Shown: piece after piece, positions 13,376 to 24,775 of the stretch
How positions within the stretch are numbered: the first letter of the stretch is position 1
How the letters are laid out: each line of letters starts with the position of its first letter
DNA from: Paragyromitra xinjiangensis
Taxonomy: Eukaryota; Ascomycota; Pezizomycetes; Pezizales; Discinaceae
Assembly: GCA_038503065.1 (NCBI GenBank)
Contig: JBCAMK010000018.1
Span: 1,302,001 to 1,366,000, forward strand
DNA length: 64,000 nucleotides
Direction of reading: 5' to 3'
Program-made: the position numbers and the translations under genes
The notes under the pieces: model-generated
What the model saw: the letters and a program-made list of their open reading frames with translations, nothing else
What the model was told of the DNA's origin: nothing
The model's database searches: none

Positions 13376-13614
13376 ATTTGAATTCACCCCCCGAAAAAAA
13401 AAATCACAGAACCACTTCCAAAATAAGAAAAAAAATAACTGCCCTTTAGAAAACCATGACACATGATACAAAATCCCATACAAATAAAATAACAATGAAA
13501 AAACCCCCGAGTGATAATTCATGAAGCGAGACGTTAATAGTTAGAAAAAAACCCCCAAAACCCTCCAAGCTCTTTCCATATATCCTAAAGCTACCCACCA
13601 CTTTCCCGAAACCA

Positions 13615-14996
13615 TCAACCAGAAACATAAAATAATCTTCCAGATCTAGTTTTTTTAACTATCTGACCCACAGGAGGAGGGACAGGGTGTTCTGAGGATT
13701 GCACCCTTGATTCAACTGGAGATGGTGACTTAATAATAGAATAAGAACGCTAAAGATAAAGTAAATTAGTATGCAGTTTAGATTTGATTAACTAGAAGAT
13801 ATATTACCTTTCTATTATGGGTAGACGATGACAATACAGTATCTTTCTCTTGTAAGTTCCCTCTATCTTCAGTTTCCGACTCCAAAACCTGAGTATCATC
13901 TGTCCTTTGATCATCCTCTATCAATTGTGGCCCATTGCCAGAAGTGTAATTAGGACTGGGATCCGGAATTGTTGATTCGTTATCTGTACTATCTAAAGAA
14001 AAAGTTTCCACTTGCCCACTATCGTCATTGGTATTGGTTGAAAACTTCACAACAGATGCTGACTTATGTGAGTTTTTGGTGGACTTAAGATGTCCTTTAA
14101 AGAGAACAATCTTAGCTTTCTCACGTTGTGACTCAGAGTCATCATCTAAACGGTACTCAAATAAGATTGGGACAATTGGAGGACCTAATTTTTTGTCTTT
14201 AGGGTTGGTTGAGTCGTATGGAAAATTCTCTGTAAGCAATTTTCGGAGGGTTATAGGTTGAGCTATGGCATCTCCAAGATAGTCGGGTCCAGCATGTGCA
14301 TTCCAATTGGAAATAATTTGACATCTATCTGGAACAGGTCCAGCTATGTTTAAAGGCGTCAGAATACTATAGTAATAATTAAAAAAATAAATACAGATGC
14401 AAATACATACCTTGTCCAAACATCTTCCATTGATAACGAGTAAACTTCTTCCATATTGTAAGATTGCTTTCAATAAGCATACTCCACAGCACTTGAGTCC
14501 AAGAAAATTCGTCAAGATAGATCTCTTGATCTAAGAGAGTATCACTAGGATACCATAAATCAGTACCAGGTATTATTTTGAATTTTCGGTAGTTGATATT
14601 CAGTTGGCCCGCAGGGCCATGAACTAGTTGAATGCGACATATAAATCGAGTTGATATGGCAGGATTTTGCCTTAAAGATGGTGAAGAGTTGTGGATTTCT
14701 AAACCAGTATTCCTTTTACCAGATTTCCGTGCAGCATTAACTATCTCAACTGCTCCTCCAGCTTTGAGTAGAGCAAAAGATTCACGGTGCTGAAAATAAG
14801 GAGTAGGTGGTGCAGAAGTTGCAGTTGTAGCTACGTTAGATAAAGTACTACTGGGAGTACCTATAGTTACCATGGCAGGGCTTTCATCTTTATCATTATA
14901 AAGTTGAACTCTGCAGCCACCACAAAAGGGAAAAATTGAACTAGGTTTTCGGGATAAAGCATGAGTACAAGCTGGGCAATATTCTTGTTGAGACAT
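13615..14996 (-). CDS. Zinc-ribbon protein of element G, three exons
   Basis: The ATG is at 14996-14994. The exons are 14996-14411, 14343-13808 and 13728-13615; the introns are GT-AG and all joins keep the frame, giving about 410 aa. The N-terminus carries a four-cysteine zinc ribbon, C-x2-C (residues about 7-10) then C-x2-C ('FCGGC', about 25-28). A region reading 'ISTRFICRIQLVHGPAGQLNINYRKF' follows, then an acidic, Ser/Thr-rich low-complexity part. The last exon ends '...VKKTRSGRLFYVSG', a basic tail. It is divergent from the integrase gene with 217 bp between the two ATGs, and both lie just inside the left end of element G. I therefore infer an accessory transposition or DNA-binding role. 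No stop or frameshift is seen. I do not recognise a named family. Confidence 0.68.
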
Positions 14997-15213
14997 GATA
15001 TAGTATAAGAAGAAGGACAGTTTGATGGAATTGTGAAATTTGAGTGAGAAGACTGGGAGGACTCGGAGATCGTGTTTGCTAATGAAGAAGATTAGTAGGA
15101 AATGGTCATAAAATTTAAGTATTTAAAGACAAGCAGGCCCCTTAATCATAACAAGATATTTTTCCATGCCCCTTCTATAATACCCATCTTTCTAACTTCA
15201 ATCTACGCCCAAC

Positions 15214-17064
15214 ATGCCTGCAGGACGACCAGCATTTTCCTTAGAACCTTACAAGACTGTCATTTGGTCTTGGTATATCGCAGATAACCACTCCCTTCAG
15301 ATAACACGGGATCTTTTGCATGAGCATCATCCAGAAATTGTTAATACTACTCGGCCTGACTACCCATCTTTGCGCACACTATAGCAAGCAATCCAGTCAT
15401 CGGGTTCTGATTTCCAAAAACGAAATATGCCACTTAATGAAGTACAAAAAAATCAATTGATGCAACGTCTGTGGGTCCTGTTTTACACCTATGGTCTCAA
15501 TGATGATGAGATCATGGGATTCATCAACAAGGATAACACAGCAATTACCAAAAGAACGTAAGAAGCCACAATTTTCATTACTTTTTAATTACTGATGGCA
15601 CATAGAATGATCCGATTTAGACTTGCATGTGGCATGTTTAGGCGTAGTGAGAGACAAAATTTTACAGCTCACAATACAGCCATGAGAAATGCACTAAAAA
15701 TGCAACTTGAATCGGGTCAAAGCGTGCTTTATGGCCGAAGTCTTTCATATCAGTTTTTAAGACAAAGTGGGCTTCCAGTAGCCCGTGATCGAATGTATAC
15801 CATCCTACGCGAGTTGGATCCAGCTGGGGTTCAACAGCGCCCTTTCGGTTTACAGAAGACGCCACGTAGTACATACACAGTACCTGGCCCAAATTTTCTG
15901 TGGTCAGTTGATGGTCATCATAAGATGAGTATGTATTGGATCGAGATCTATGCGGCTATTGATGGGTATTCACGGTAACCAACTCACTGTCTTACCAAGA
16001 TTTTAATCTCGACTAATGACATGGCCATGAACCAGGTTTATTACTTGGATACATGTTGGGATTTCCACTAGAACTGCAGTCACCGTATTATGTCAATATC
16101 TTGATGCAATTGAAGATACAGGCATTTTACCCCGTGCAATCAGGTCTGATAGAGGTACTGAAACTCCAATGATGGCCAATGCACATTGGAAGCTACATCA
16201 AGCTCTAGATCCGGACGTCAAATTCAATGAAGTTTATTGGTTTGGTACTTCAACTCTTAATGTTCGAATTGAAAGTTGGTGGCGTCAGATGAGTAAAAGC
16301 CAGACAATTACATGGAAGGTAAGTGCATAGTAAAAAGATAAGCAAAACAATAACTAAGAAAACAATAGACTCATTTGGACCATCTTCGGGATTCAGGTCT
16401 ATTTACTGATAATGCACCATGTAAAATTGCATTATTATATGTATATCTTCCTATTATTCGTCAGGAGATTTATGAGTTTGCAAAATTGTGGAATGCACAT
16501 AGAATTCGAGCCCAACACAGTCGCCCTTATTTACCAACTGGTAAACCACTAGTTATGTATCATACACCACCAGAGGGAATTAAAGATTATGGCCAGATTC
16601 CACCAGTTGAGTTGATATCAGAGTTACGAAAAGAGCTTGAAGGATATGGTAAATATCATGTTATATGCTTATAGTTATTTTAAATAATTAACTAACCAAT
16701 CATAGACCCAGACGAATACCTACCAACTGAAACAATAAGATGGTGCAAAGAAGAATTAGAAGCAACAAATATTCAACTTCCTACATTGCTAGCGATATCT
16801 TCTCAAGATAATTATGGCCCAAGCACTATTAATGTATCCCCACAATTAAAAGCCTATTGTCATTTACGGGTAGCTATACTGGAATTTTTTGACCAAGGAG
16901 GATATTTAGGCCTCTCTGAGGTTCCTTCTCAAGCTTATGATTGGACACCATCAAATATTGGGGAGGATTTGATGCTAGAAATTGATGAAGAAGATATGCT
17001 CGAAGGAGATCACGAGGAAGAGAACATGCTGGCAGAAGATATTGGGAATAGATTAGAGGATTAA
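15214..17064 (+). pseudogene. rve/DDE integrase-core transposase of element G, one in-frame stop
   Basis: Starting at ATG 15214 ('MPAGRPAFSLEPYKTVIWSW'), the gene runs through exons about 15214-15557, 15606-15971, 16036-16317, 16371-16648 and 16706-17064. It has an N-terminal helix-turn-helix-like part ('LYGRSLSYQFLRQSGLPVARDRMYTILRELD') and an integrase core. The probable acidic triad is Asp in 'LWSVDGHHK', Asp in 'RSDRGTE', and Glu in 'NVRIESWW'. This core type occurs in many fungal proteins annotated as integrase core domain-containing. The reading frame has one TAG at 15382-15384 where a CAG codon would continue the protein. All other exons are open, so the copy is young but probably inactive, unless the stop is read through or spliced out. 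The C-terminus is acidic (Glu/Asp-rich). It is divergent from the zinc-ribbon gene, and I infer that it moved element G. Confidence 0.82.
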
Positions 17065-17089
17065 TGTAGAATTTTTGTTTATTTATTTT

Positions 17090-18450
17090 ATTTTATCCGA
17101 CACCAGTTACCTAATTTAGTAACTGAGGGCAGGTAGAAAAAGGTAGGGTAACTGAGAAAAAACTCAGTACTATGTAATAAGTCCTCATTTACATATTCAA
17201 GTAACTGAGGACATGTGCGGAAAGGTAGGGTAACTATAAAAAAACCTCGTTACAATCTAACAAGTCCCCAGTTACCTATTTAAGTAAATGAGAAAAACCC
17301 CCACCAGCTAAATAATAGGTACTGGAGTAAAGTAGGGTAACAAGAAAAAAATCCCGCACTATGTGGAAGCCGTCAGTTATCTAATTGGGCAACTGGGGAC
17401 AACTAATAAACCATTTAATAATTAATTAAAAAAAACCTGCCAGCTTAATTACATTTAGTAAGAGCATGACAAGGTAAGGTAGGGTAACTAAAAAACCCCT
17501 GCCAGCAGGTAGAAGTCCTCAGTTACCTATTTGGGTAACTGAGGACCTGGTAGACCCTTTAATAATAAATGCAAAAAAAACCCGCCAGATAAATTACAGG
17601 TACTAGTGGCATAGTGGGATAAAGTAGGGTAACTAAAAAAAAACCCGCCACTATGTGTAATTCCCCAGTTACCTATTTGGGTAACTGAGGACACCTGATA
17701 AACCCTTTAATAATAAATACAAAGAAAACCCGCCAGCTAGATAATAGGTACTAGAAACAGGATAAGATAAGGTAGGGTAACTAAAAAAAACCTGTCACTA
17801 TAGACATGTCCCCAGTTACCTATTTGGGTAACTGAGGACACCTTATACATTAAATCAAAAAAAACCCGCCAGCTAAATAATAGGTACTAGGAGCATGACA
17901 GAGTAAGGTAGGGTAACTGAAAAAACCCCGCCACTATGTGTAAGTCCCCAGTTACCTATTTGGGAAACTGAGCACACCTGGTAGACCCTTTAATAATAAA
18001 TACAAAAAAAACCCGCCAGCTAAATAATTAATACCAGGGGCATATTAAAGTAAGGTAGGGTAACTAAAAAAAACCCGTCACTATATAAAAGTCCTCAGTT
18101 ACCTATTTAAATAAATGAGGACACCTGGTAGGCCCTTTAATAATAAATGCAAAAAAAACCCGCCAGCTAGATAATATATAATGAGTATAATTGGATAAGG
18201 TAGGGTAACTAAAAAAAAACCCGCCACTATGTGAAAGTCCTCAGTTACCTATTTGGTTAACTGAGGACACCTGGTAGACCCTTTAAAAATAAATTCAAAA
18301 AAAACCCACCAGCTAAATAATATGTAGTATGAGCATAATAAGATAAGGTAGGGTAACTAAAAAAACCCGCCACTATGTGAAAGTCCCCATTTACCTTTTT
18401 AGGTAAGTGAGGACATAAGGTTAAAGTAGGTAGGGTAACTAAAAAAATGC
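17090..18450. repeat. Tandem array of ~150-bp units built from small palindromes
   Basis: About eight to nine imperfect units follow each other. Each holds 'AAGGTAGGGTAACTAAAAAA', an 'ACCCGCCACTATGTG' box, a hairpin 'GTCCTCAGTTACC' / 'GGTAACTGAGGAC' around TATTTG, and 'AAAACCCGCCAGCTAAATAA'. Units differ by point changes and small length differences. The array fills the interval between the integrase gene and the JmjC gene inside element G. Regular dyads at fixed spacing could be protein-binding sites, for example for the element's own zinc-ribbon or integrase protein. This is an inference from spacing only. Confidence 0.85.
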
Positions 18451-18573
18451 GCCACTCCATACCATATCTAGTAAAAGAGGAGTATGTGTTGTCATTTTCC
18501 ACCTTATCTTTTTCCCCTCTGTTCAACCTCAACCACAACCACAATTTTATATCATCATCCACCATCTGCCATC

Positions 18574-19367
18574 ATGAGTTTTATCAACTATACTCCTCAG
18601 TCTATCAAAAATAAAGAAAGACCTGTCAAAGAGGGGACTGATCTCCTTAAACTCCAAAAAAAGCGGAAATATAATCAGGTTTCCAGGGCCCTTCTTACTG
18701 GTATTTCCCCCCTCTACCTTCATTAAATTTTATCATATAATAACTATTTCTTAGGTAAATTGCCTATCAATCTACCTGACGCACAGAGTTCTACTTTGCT
18801 GCCAGATCCCTACACTCCCAGGCCATTCAGATTTCACCTTATTCCTGCTCAATATGCTACCATTTACCGTCCCAATACCCTTCACCCACCCTCTATTACT
18901 GTCACCCCCTATGGTCTTGAGAACTTCCCCAAGCTACTGCAAATCCTTTCACAACTTGGACGTCATTATGGAGCTTTAAAGTTGCATCTTCCTCCTCTTG
19001 AGTCTGGCAATCCCTGGTACCATGTACCCAGTTCCAAGCCACTTAGTACTATCAGGTTGGATGTTAGGCAACAGGTGTTTGAAGAGCTGGAATGTAACGC
19101 CCCTAATGGTAGCAAGGCTTACAGGGTTGCCTTTTTACTCAAAAAAAAGCCCATGTCCCTTTGGCATTCTCATATGGTTAAAAAGGAGGATTTTGAATAC
19201 ATTGGTACAATGCAGAAGTTTTGGGCACAGGTTGCAAAAGAGGTGGAGGAGAAAGGGAGTTCACAAAATCGCTTTTATGGGGTTGACACTGAAAGTAAGT
19301 ACTTGATAAACCAATTTTCTTAATATTTAATTTTACTAACATTTTTTAGCCCATTTGGTTTCTATGG
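18574..19367 (+). pseudogene. JmjN/JmjC (KDM4-like) protein gene, 5' part: JmjN half, broken by element D
   Basis: ATG 18574 begins exon 1 (18574-18700). Exon 2 is 18755-19294 and exon 3 starts at 19350 and is cut at 19367 by element D. The protein 'RPFRFHLIPAQYATI ... PYGLENFPKLLQILSQLG' reads as a JmjN domain. It is followed by the KDM4-like linker 'EDFEYIGTMQKFWAQVAKE ... RFYGVDTE'. All intron phases agree. The GG at 19366-19367 is repeated at 34252-34253 on the far side of element D. Skipping the element and one GG continues the frame into the JmjC half at 34254. The gene lies inside transposon G, downstream of the tandem array, and I infer it is cargo of that transposon. A truncated product from this half alone would lack the catalytic fold. 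Confidence 0.8.
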
Positions 19368-20129
19368 CATCAGTAAAATTAATTATTTCCTCCCTCAGCT
19401 CCAGGAGGTTCGGAATCATCGGGAGGCATGGGAGACTCCTGGAGAATATGTGCCTACCTGGAGGAGCGGATGATGATCCTCATCCTCCACCAGAGACACC
19501 AGGAGTCCGGCGCCTCTCGGCGGAGTCTCATTGGAGATGATAAGGCTCACTCCCGGTGCGCATAATGTGCAAGTAATTACTCGATCTCCGGGAGGGCAGT
19601 CATATTGCTGTTTTCTTCATGGAGTATACGATATCGAGCTTCCTCCCTGGGAGTGCAGAGCGCGACTACCTTCTCCATGACGTATGCGATATCAAGCGTC
19701 CTCCCATTGAGAGCAGCAGCACGACTACATCCTCACTGAAGTATGGGTCATTCAAGACTCCTCCCGAGAGCGCAGAAGCACAACCACCTCCTCCCATGAT
19801 ACGTGATATCGAGCTTCTTCTCACGAGTCGATGTTTCTTACTTTACTACTCCATACTGTGGCATTTATCCCTCCGGGAGATATCACAGATGAATCGTCTT
19901 GGAGGTCCTTTGCATCCTTCCAATCCCTCCATATTCACTAAGGCATGCCATATCCTCTCCCGGGAGCCTTGCTTCGGATCGAGTCTACAGCCATTCACAT
20001 GATATCACTCGGACTTGTGGAATAGGCATAGAAGAATTGAAATTACTATTATAGTGAGAATCTACCAAAATACGATATAGATAATCCTCCGCGAATTGAG
20101 ATCAACCAAGGGATAAATCAAACAGAAAA

Positions 20130-20405
20130 CCAAAGATGAGGCGTATCCTCCCAAGCTCCTAGCGCTAACCAAAAGACAGACTAAAAAAACGGACTAAAGA
20201 AACAATGCAGTGTATCCTCCACGACCTCCAAAACTAACCAAACGACAGACAAAGGGAAAGATGCAGCGTATCCTCCACGACTCCCAAAACTAATCAAACG
20301 ACAGACAAAAGGAAAGATGCAGCGTATCCTCCACGACTTCCAAGACTAACCAAACAGCAGATGAAAACAAACGAAAGGAAAGATGCAGCGTATCCTCCAT
20401 GGCTC
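20130..20405. repeat. Tandem repeat, ~58-bp unit, about five copies
   Basis: The units share 'AAGATGCAGCGTATCCTCCA' followed by 'CGAC.TCCAAAACTAACCAAACGACAGACAAA'. It is placed near the left end of element D, downstream of the DUF6532-like gene. No coding frame crosses it convincingly. It may add to the sub-terminal binding region of the transposon. Confidence 0.75.
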
Positions 20406-20484
20406 AGAGCATCCCCTCAAAGATCTTCATCCTCCATTTCCGCTCAAAGCTTGCGACAGCGCAGAAAGGTCGACCTGCATATTA

Positions 20485-21037
20485 TCAGTAGTAGGAGGAC
20501 TGGTATCGGCTGCAGGAGTTGGAGGAGAGGGTATCGCCTTCACTTCCCATCTCACTCTGGCTTTCTTCCTCCAAGAAAAGGGTAGGAATATTGACAGGCC
20601 CCGATGCCTGCTCACTATCCTTGGGATGAGGAGACTCCGAACCCTTTCGCCTGTCTTTGCTTCGAGTACCTTGATAGCCTCCTCTTTCGAGCTCCCGTTT
20701 CCGCTTACGACGCCGCAACTCATCCATATGATCGCCGTCATCGGCATGATTCTCCAGGAGCAATGACTTGTCCACAGTCCTCCTAGTCACCCTGTGACCT
20801 TCTCTCTACCTTGTGCCGAATCGCATGCAGAACTTCCGCTTCCCATTCAGGAGCTTTGAGTCTTTATGGTATCCCGCGTCTTTATGCCAGTCTTTTCTGT
20901 CAGACGGCTATAAAGGATGTCAGTCATCCTAGCAAAGATATAGCAATTGGAGGGGCAGCAGTACGATAACAGGTCTCCCTAGTGAAGTCTGCAGGCTCCA
21001 CATACATGCCAGTCTTCCAGGCTTTCAAATTGTACTG
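20485..21037 (-). pseudogene. DUF6532-like protein gene, 3' part (cut off by element C)
   Basis: On the minus strand, from 21037 down: 'QYNLKAWKTGMYVEPADFTRETCYR', then an intron and 'KDWHKDAGYHKDSKLLNGKRKFCMRFGTR', then a second short intron and a basic, Glu/Arg-rich tail ending at 20485. The Ala/Leu-then-'W.TG..V..DF' pattern and the 'H...GYHK' motif resemble DUF6532, a domain found in many fungal transposon-associated proteins. The 5' part lies beyond element C at 24776-25960. The TG flanking C (CA on this strand) is duplicated, and removing C plus one copy joins the two halves in frame across the motif. Function unknown; it probably assists transposition of element D. Confidence 0.62.
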
Positions 21038-21126
21038 CATCAGTAAAATGAATTATTTTCTCCCTGAGCTCCAGGAGGCTCGGGATCGCCGGGAGGCTTG
21101 GGATACCCGTGGAGAATATGTGCCTA

Positions 21127-22987
21127 CATCAGCAAAAATTGATAAAGCCGCCCCGGCCGCCTGGAGGTCTAGGCGGTCGGGCGGAATGTTACCCTTCTGT
21201 TAGGTTGCTGCAGCATCTCGGCGCGCCCTAGAGGCATGGTTTCTAGACCTTTGACCGCCTGGAAGAGGTCGTTTCCTCCTGTAGCAAGTGGTGTAGTGGG
21301 CTGCTTCTGGACGCGTGTGGTCCCTCGCTGCCGCAGGATTTTGGTAGCAGTTCGCCCTGTAGAATGGATTTCTATAGCAGGGCCTGGAATATTCGGGAAT
21401 CACTTGTATTTTGGAACCAATATCATTTACAATTGCTTTATTCTATGTATCTATCTATATATCTATGTACAAATATCCAGGGCGCAGCTAAACTGGCTTC
21501 TGTGGAAGCTGCAGCAGCGAGTCGACAACCTGCCAGAGGCAGGCAGCGAATTGACCTATTGGCGCAGGCGCAGGCTCAGGCTCAGGCAGCGGATCGACCA
21601 TATGGCGCAGGAAGCGGAAGCTCAGGCAGCGAATCGACCTATTGGCGCAGGCGCAGGCTCAGGCAGCGGATCGACCATATGGCGCAGGAAGCGGAAGCTC
21701 AGGCAGCGAATTGACCTATTGGCGCAGGCGCAGGCTCAGGCGCAGGCGCAGGCTCAGGCAGCGGATCGACCATATGGCGCAGGAAGCGGAAGCTCAGGCA
21801 GCGAATCGACCTATTGGCGCAGGCTCAGGCTCAGGCAGCGGAGGCTGCTGCAGCGAATCGATCAATTGGCTGAGGCAGCGGAAGCTCAGGCAGCGAATCG
21901 ACCTATTGGCGCAGGCGCAGGCTCAGGCAGCGAATTGACCATATGGCGGAAGTGGAGGAAGCGGCGGAAGCGGCGGAAGCTGCAGCAGCGAATAGAGCAT
22001 ATGGCGGAGGCGGCAGAAGCTCAGGCAGCGGATCGACCATGTGGCGGAGGCAGCGGAAGCTCAGGCAGCGAATTGACCATATGGCGGAGGCGGAGGAAGC
22101 TCAGGAAACGGATCGACGACCTCCAGGAGGCGGCGGAAGCTCAGGGAGTGAATTGACCTATTGGCGCAGGCAGCGTAAGCTGCTGCAGCGAATCGATCAA
22201 TTGACTAAGGCTGCGGAAGCCCAGGCAGCGAATCGACGACCTCCAGGAGGCGGCGGAAGCTCAGGAAGCTCAGGCAGCGGATCGACTATATGGCGGAGGC
22301 TGCAGAGGCGGAGGCAGCGAATCGATCAGTCAATTGAGCTGCCTCCTGAGCTCGCTTAGGCGGAAGCAGCGAAGCAGGCAGCCGGCGGAGGCAGAGGAAG
22401 CTGAAGCAGCGGATCAAAGCGAGTCTAGGAGGCATATCAGCGGGAGTCAAATAAACGGAATCAAGACGTTACCTGGGAGGTTCTTTGCAAGCAGAGCTTC
22501 GCACTTCGAGCCTAAAAGTCACGATGTCAGCGGTACAGCGAGGTTGAGAATGGGTGGGAGGGAATAGGGGGAAGCAATAGAAGGAAGGACGGGAAGGAAT
22601 AGGGGGAGGTGGAGATTGCTGTCTTACTAGGCGTTGCTTTGGCGACGACTAAGCGACGACTTGGCGACTACAAAGTGATGACTAAGCGACTACATAGTGA
22701 TGACTAAGCGACCTCCAGATTTTTGAAAATCGCTAAGTGCCTGGGAGGCGAGTGTATTGAATTTTGCTAAGTCCCGAGTTTTCAGGGACTTAGAAAAATT
22801 CGATCGAAAATTTGCTAAGTACCCAAGCTGCCGCCCTGCGCTGCCGGATGGTAGGAGGTCGCCTGGAAGCGCTGCAGGCAGCAAGTGCCGCCCGGGGAAA
22901 TTGCAGCAGGCAGCAAGTGGCGCCCGGGCGTGGCAGGCGGTCGGGCGGAATATGTACCTATTGGGCGCAATTTTTTTTTTGCTGATG
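21127..22987. mobile_element. Element A: 1.9-kb minisatellite-carrying element, CATCAG ends, TA duplication
   Basis: It starts CATCAGCAAAAATTGATAAAG and ends TTTTTTTGCTGATG, with TA on both sides. The empty site can be seen in this same window: element D reads 'GTGCCTACCTGGAGGAGCG' (about 19451), while element C reads 'GTGCCTA' + A + 'TACCTGGAGGAGCG'. That proves the boundaries and the 2-bp duplication. Inside are a G+C-rich left end, the 40-bp minisatellite (21509-22345), and a right end with repeated 'GCGACGACTAAGCG'-type motifs. A second copy, A', is at 39403-41143 with the same order. Confidence 0.92.
21509..22345 (+). repeat. 40-bp minisatellite array (copy in element A)
   Basis: The unit is about 40 bp: 'AAGCTCAGGCAGCGAAT(T/C)GACCATATGGCGGAGGCGGCGG', with variants (CAATTG in place of CATATG, or a GACGACCTCCAGGAGG block). 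Because 40 is not a multiple of 3, three successive units are read in three frames. Each forward frame gives a 40-residue period such as 'RRQRKLRQRIDHMAEAAEAQAANRPYGGGGGSSGS...'. The frames stay open for up to 306 codons (21236-22156). Whether any is translated cannot be told from the sequence. Confidence 0.9.
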
Positions 22988-23309
22988 TACCTGGAGGAGC
23001 GATTCGCGACCAACCTCCTCAGGGAGGCACACGGAGGAGCAGCAAGCACTCCAGGAGACTCTAGGAGATCGATATAGGCACTCCCAAAGCGCCATGGAGA
23101 GCTGTGGAGAAGCATAAGTTACACCTGTCACCCTTCTCAATTCACTGATGTCACGCTGTCACTCAAGTTTGGAGAATATTTTGAATATTATTATTGACTA
23201 TCTAATGGATCTATATACATCGAACGAGTCCCCGCATCCTCCTGCCTGCCTGCCCTACTGGATCCCACTCCTCCTATTCCGAGCCTGCTGCTGAGCTTGC
23301 CGTGGAGTC

Positions 23310-24345
23310 GATTCGGAGGCAGGCAAACAGCCAATTCAGCTATGGATTCGGAGGCTCGGAAACGGCCTATCCGGAGGCAGGAAAGCACGGGATTCGGAGT
23401 CTATTAAGCAGTCAATTCAGCAGTCAATTCAGCAGGATTCGGAGCCTTAGAAACAGCCGATTCGGAGCCTATTCAGGAGTCAATTCAGCAGTGGATTCGG
23501 AGGCTCAGAAACAGCCGATTCGGAGTCTATGCAGCAGTCTATTCAGCAGTGGATTCGGAGGCTTGGAAACAGCCGATTCGGAGTCTATTCAGGAGTCAAT
23601 TCGGCAGTGGATTCGGAGGTTCGGAAACAGCCTATTCAGAGGCAGGAAATCACGGGATTCGGAGGCTTAGAAACAGCCGATTCGGAGTCTATTCAGGAGT
23701 CAATTCAGCAGTCAATTCAGCAGTGGATTCGGAGGGAGGAAACAGCCGATTCGGAGTCTATTCAGGAGTCAATTCGGCAGTCAATTCAGCAGTGGATTTG
23801 GAGGCTCGGAAACAGCCTATTCGGAGGCAGGAAAGCACGGGATTCGGAGTCTATTCAGGAGTCAATCCAGCAGTCAATTCAGCAGGATTCGGAGTCAATT
23901 CGGGAGTCTATTCAGCAGGATTCGGAGGCTCAGAAACAGCCGATTCGGAGGCTATTCAGGAGTCTATTCGGCAGTGGATTCGGAAGCTTAGAAACAGCCG
24001 ATTCGGAGTCTATTCAGGAGTCAATTCAGCAGTCAATTCAGCAGGATTCGGAGCCTTAGAAACAGCCGATTCGGAGTCAATTCAGGAGTCAATTCGGCAG
24101 TGGATTCGGAGGCTCAGAAACAGCCGATTCGGAGTCTATTCAGCAGTCAATTCGGAGTCTATTCAGGAGTCAATTCAGCAGTGGATTCGGAGTCTATTCA
24201 GGGGTCAATTCGGCAGTAAATTCGGAGGCTTAGAAACAGCCGATTCGGAGTCTATTCAGCAGTCATTTCAGCAGTCAATTCGGAGTCTATTCAGGAGTCA
24301 ATTCAGCAGTGGATTCGGAGGCTCGGAAGCAGTTGATTCAGCAAG
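23310..24345 (+). repeat. ATTCGGAG/ATTCAGCAG short tandem array in element C
   Basis: The array is built from 12- to 24-bp modules such as 'ATTCGGAGTCT', 'ATTCAGGAGTCA', 'ATTCAGCAGTGG' and 'ATTCGGAGGCTCGGAAACAGCCG' in varying order over about 1 kb. Two forward frames stay open for long distances (293 codons at 23549-24427 and 177 codons at 23529-24059), because TAG/TGA/TAA are absent from the modules. There is no recognisable protein family. It differs from the 40-bp array in elements A and B. Confidence 0.88.
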
Positions 24346-24775
24346 GGGATTGACAGGCCTACTCAGAGTTAGCTACTGTACAAAATGCGTTGATGGAGGA
24401 GTTGGAGGGGAGAAGGTATGGGCGTAGCAAAGGGGGTTAAAAGGGGGTGGGTGAATAGGGGTGGGCGGCGTGGGTGGGTTGGGGCAGCAACGGGAGTTGA
24501 AAGAAATTCTTAAGTCACTGGCGAGATCCAATAGTCTGCGATTCAGGGAGTCTCTTGCAGTGGTGTTGAGGTCCAGGAGTGGGATGGAGGCTCAGCATCG
24601 TGCCTTTGGCTCATGGAGGATAAAGCATATCTCGGGAGAAGCCATATCCTCCGGGAGATGCAGGTCGGGCGCTCGTGCCTCCAGGCGCCCTGGGAGCGCA
24701 CGGAGCACCTGGAGGAGATTGCCTCCCCGGGAGACGTGCCCATTCTCCTGGAGGCGTTAATTATTTTTACTGATG

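Larger units (their letters stand above)
21038..24775. mobile_element. Element C: 3.7-kb non-autonomous relative of D, TG duplication
   Basis: The ends CATCAGTAAAATGAATTATTTTC and TTAATTATTTTTACTGATG are nearly the same as those of element D, and the first ~110 bp follow D's left end closely. TG flanks both sides (21036-21037 and 24776-24777). It has no transposase: the content is element A (21127-22987) and a ~60-bp-class repeat array (23310-24345). It interrupts the DUF6532-like gene of D. It is best read as a deletion-type derivative mobilised by the D transposase. Confidence 0.87.

Noticed and set aside
21236..22156. 306-codon frame across the minisatellite as a real gene
   Set aside because: All three forward frames are open because the 40-bp unit lacks stops; there is no start context or domain. 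Kept as a repeat and raised only as a question.
23549..24427. 293-codon frame in the second array as a gene
   Set aside because: Same reason: low-complexity modules without stops, no domain, two frames equally open.
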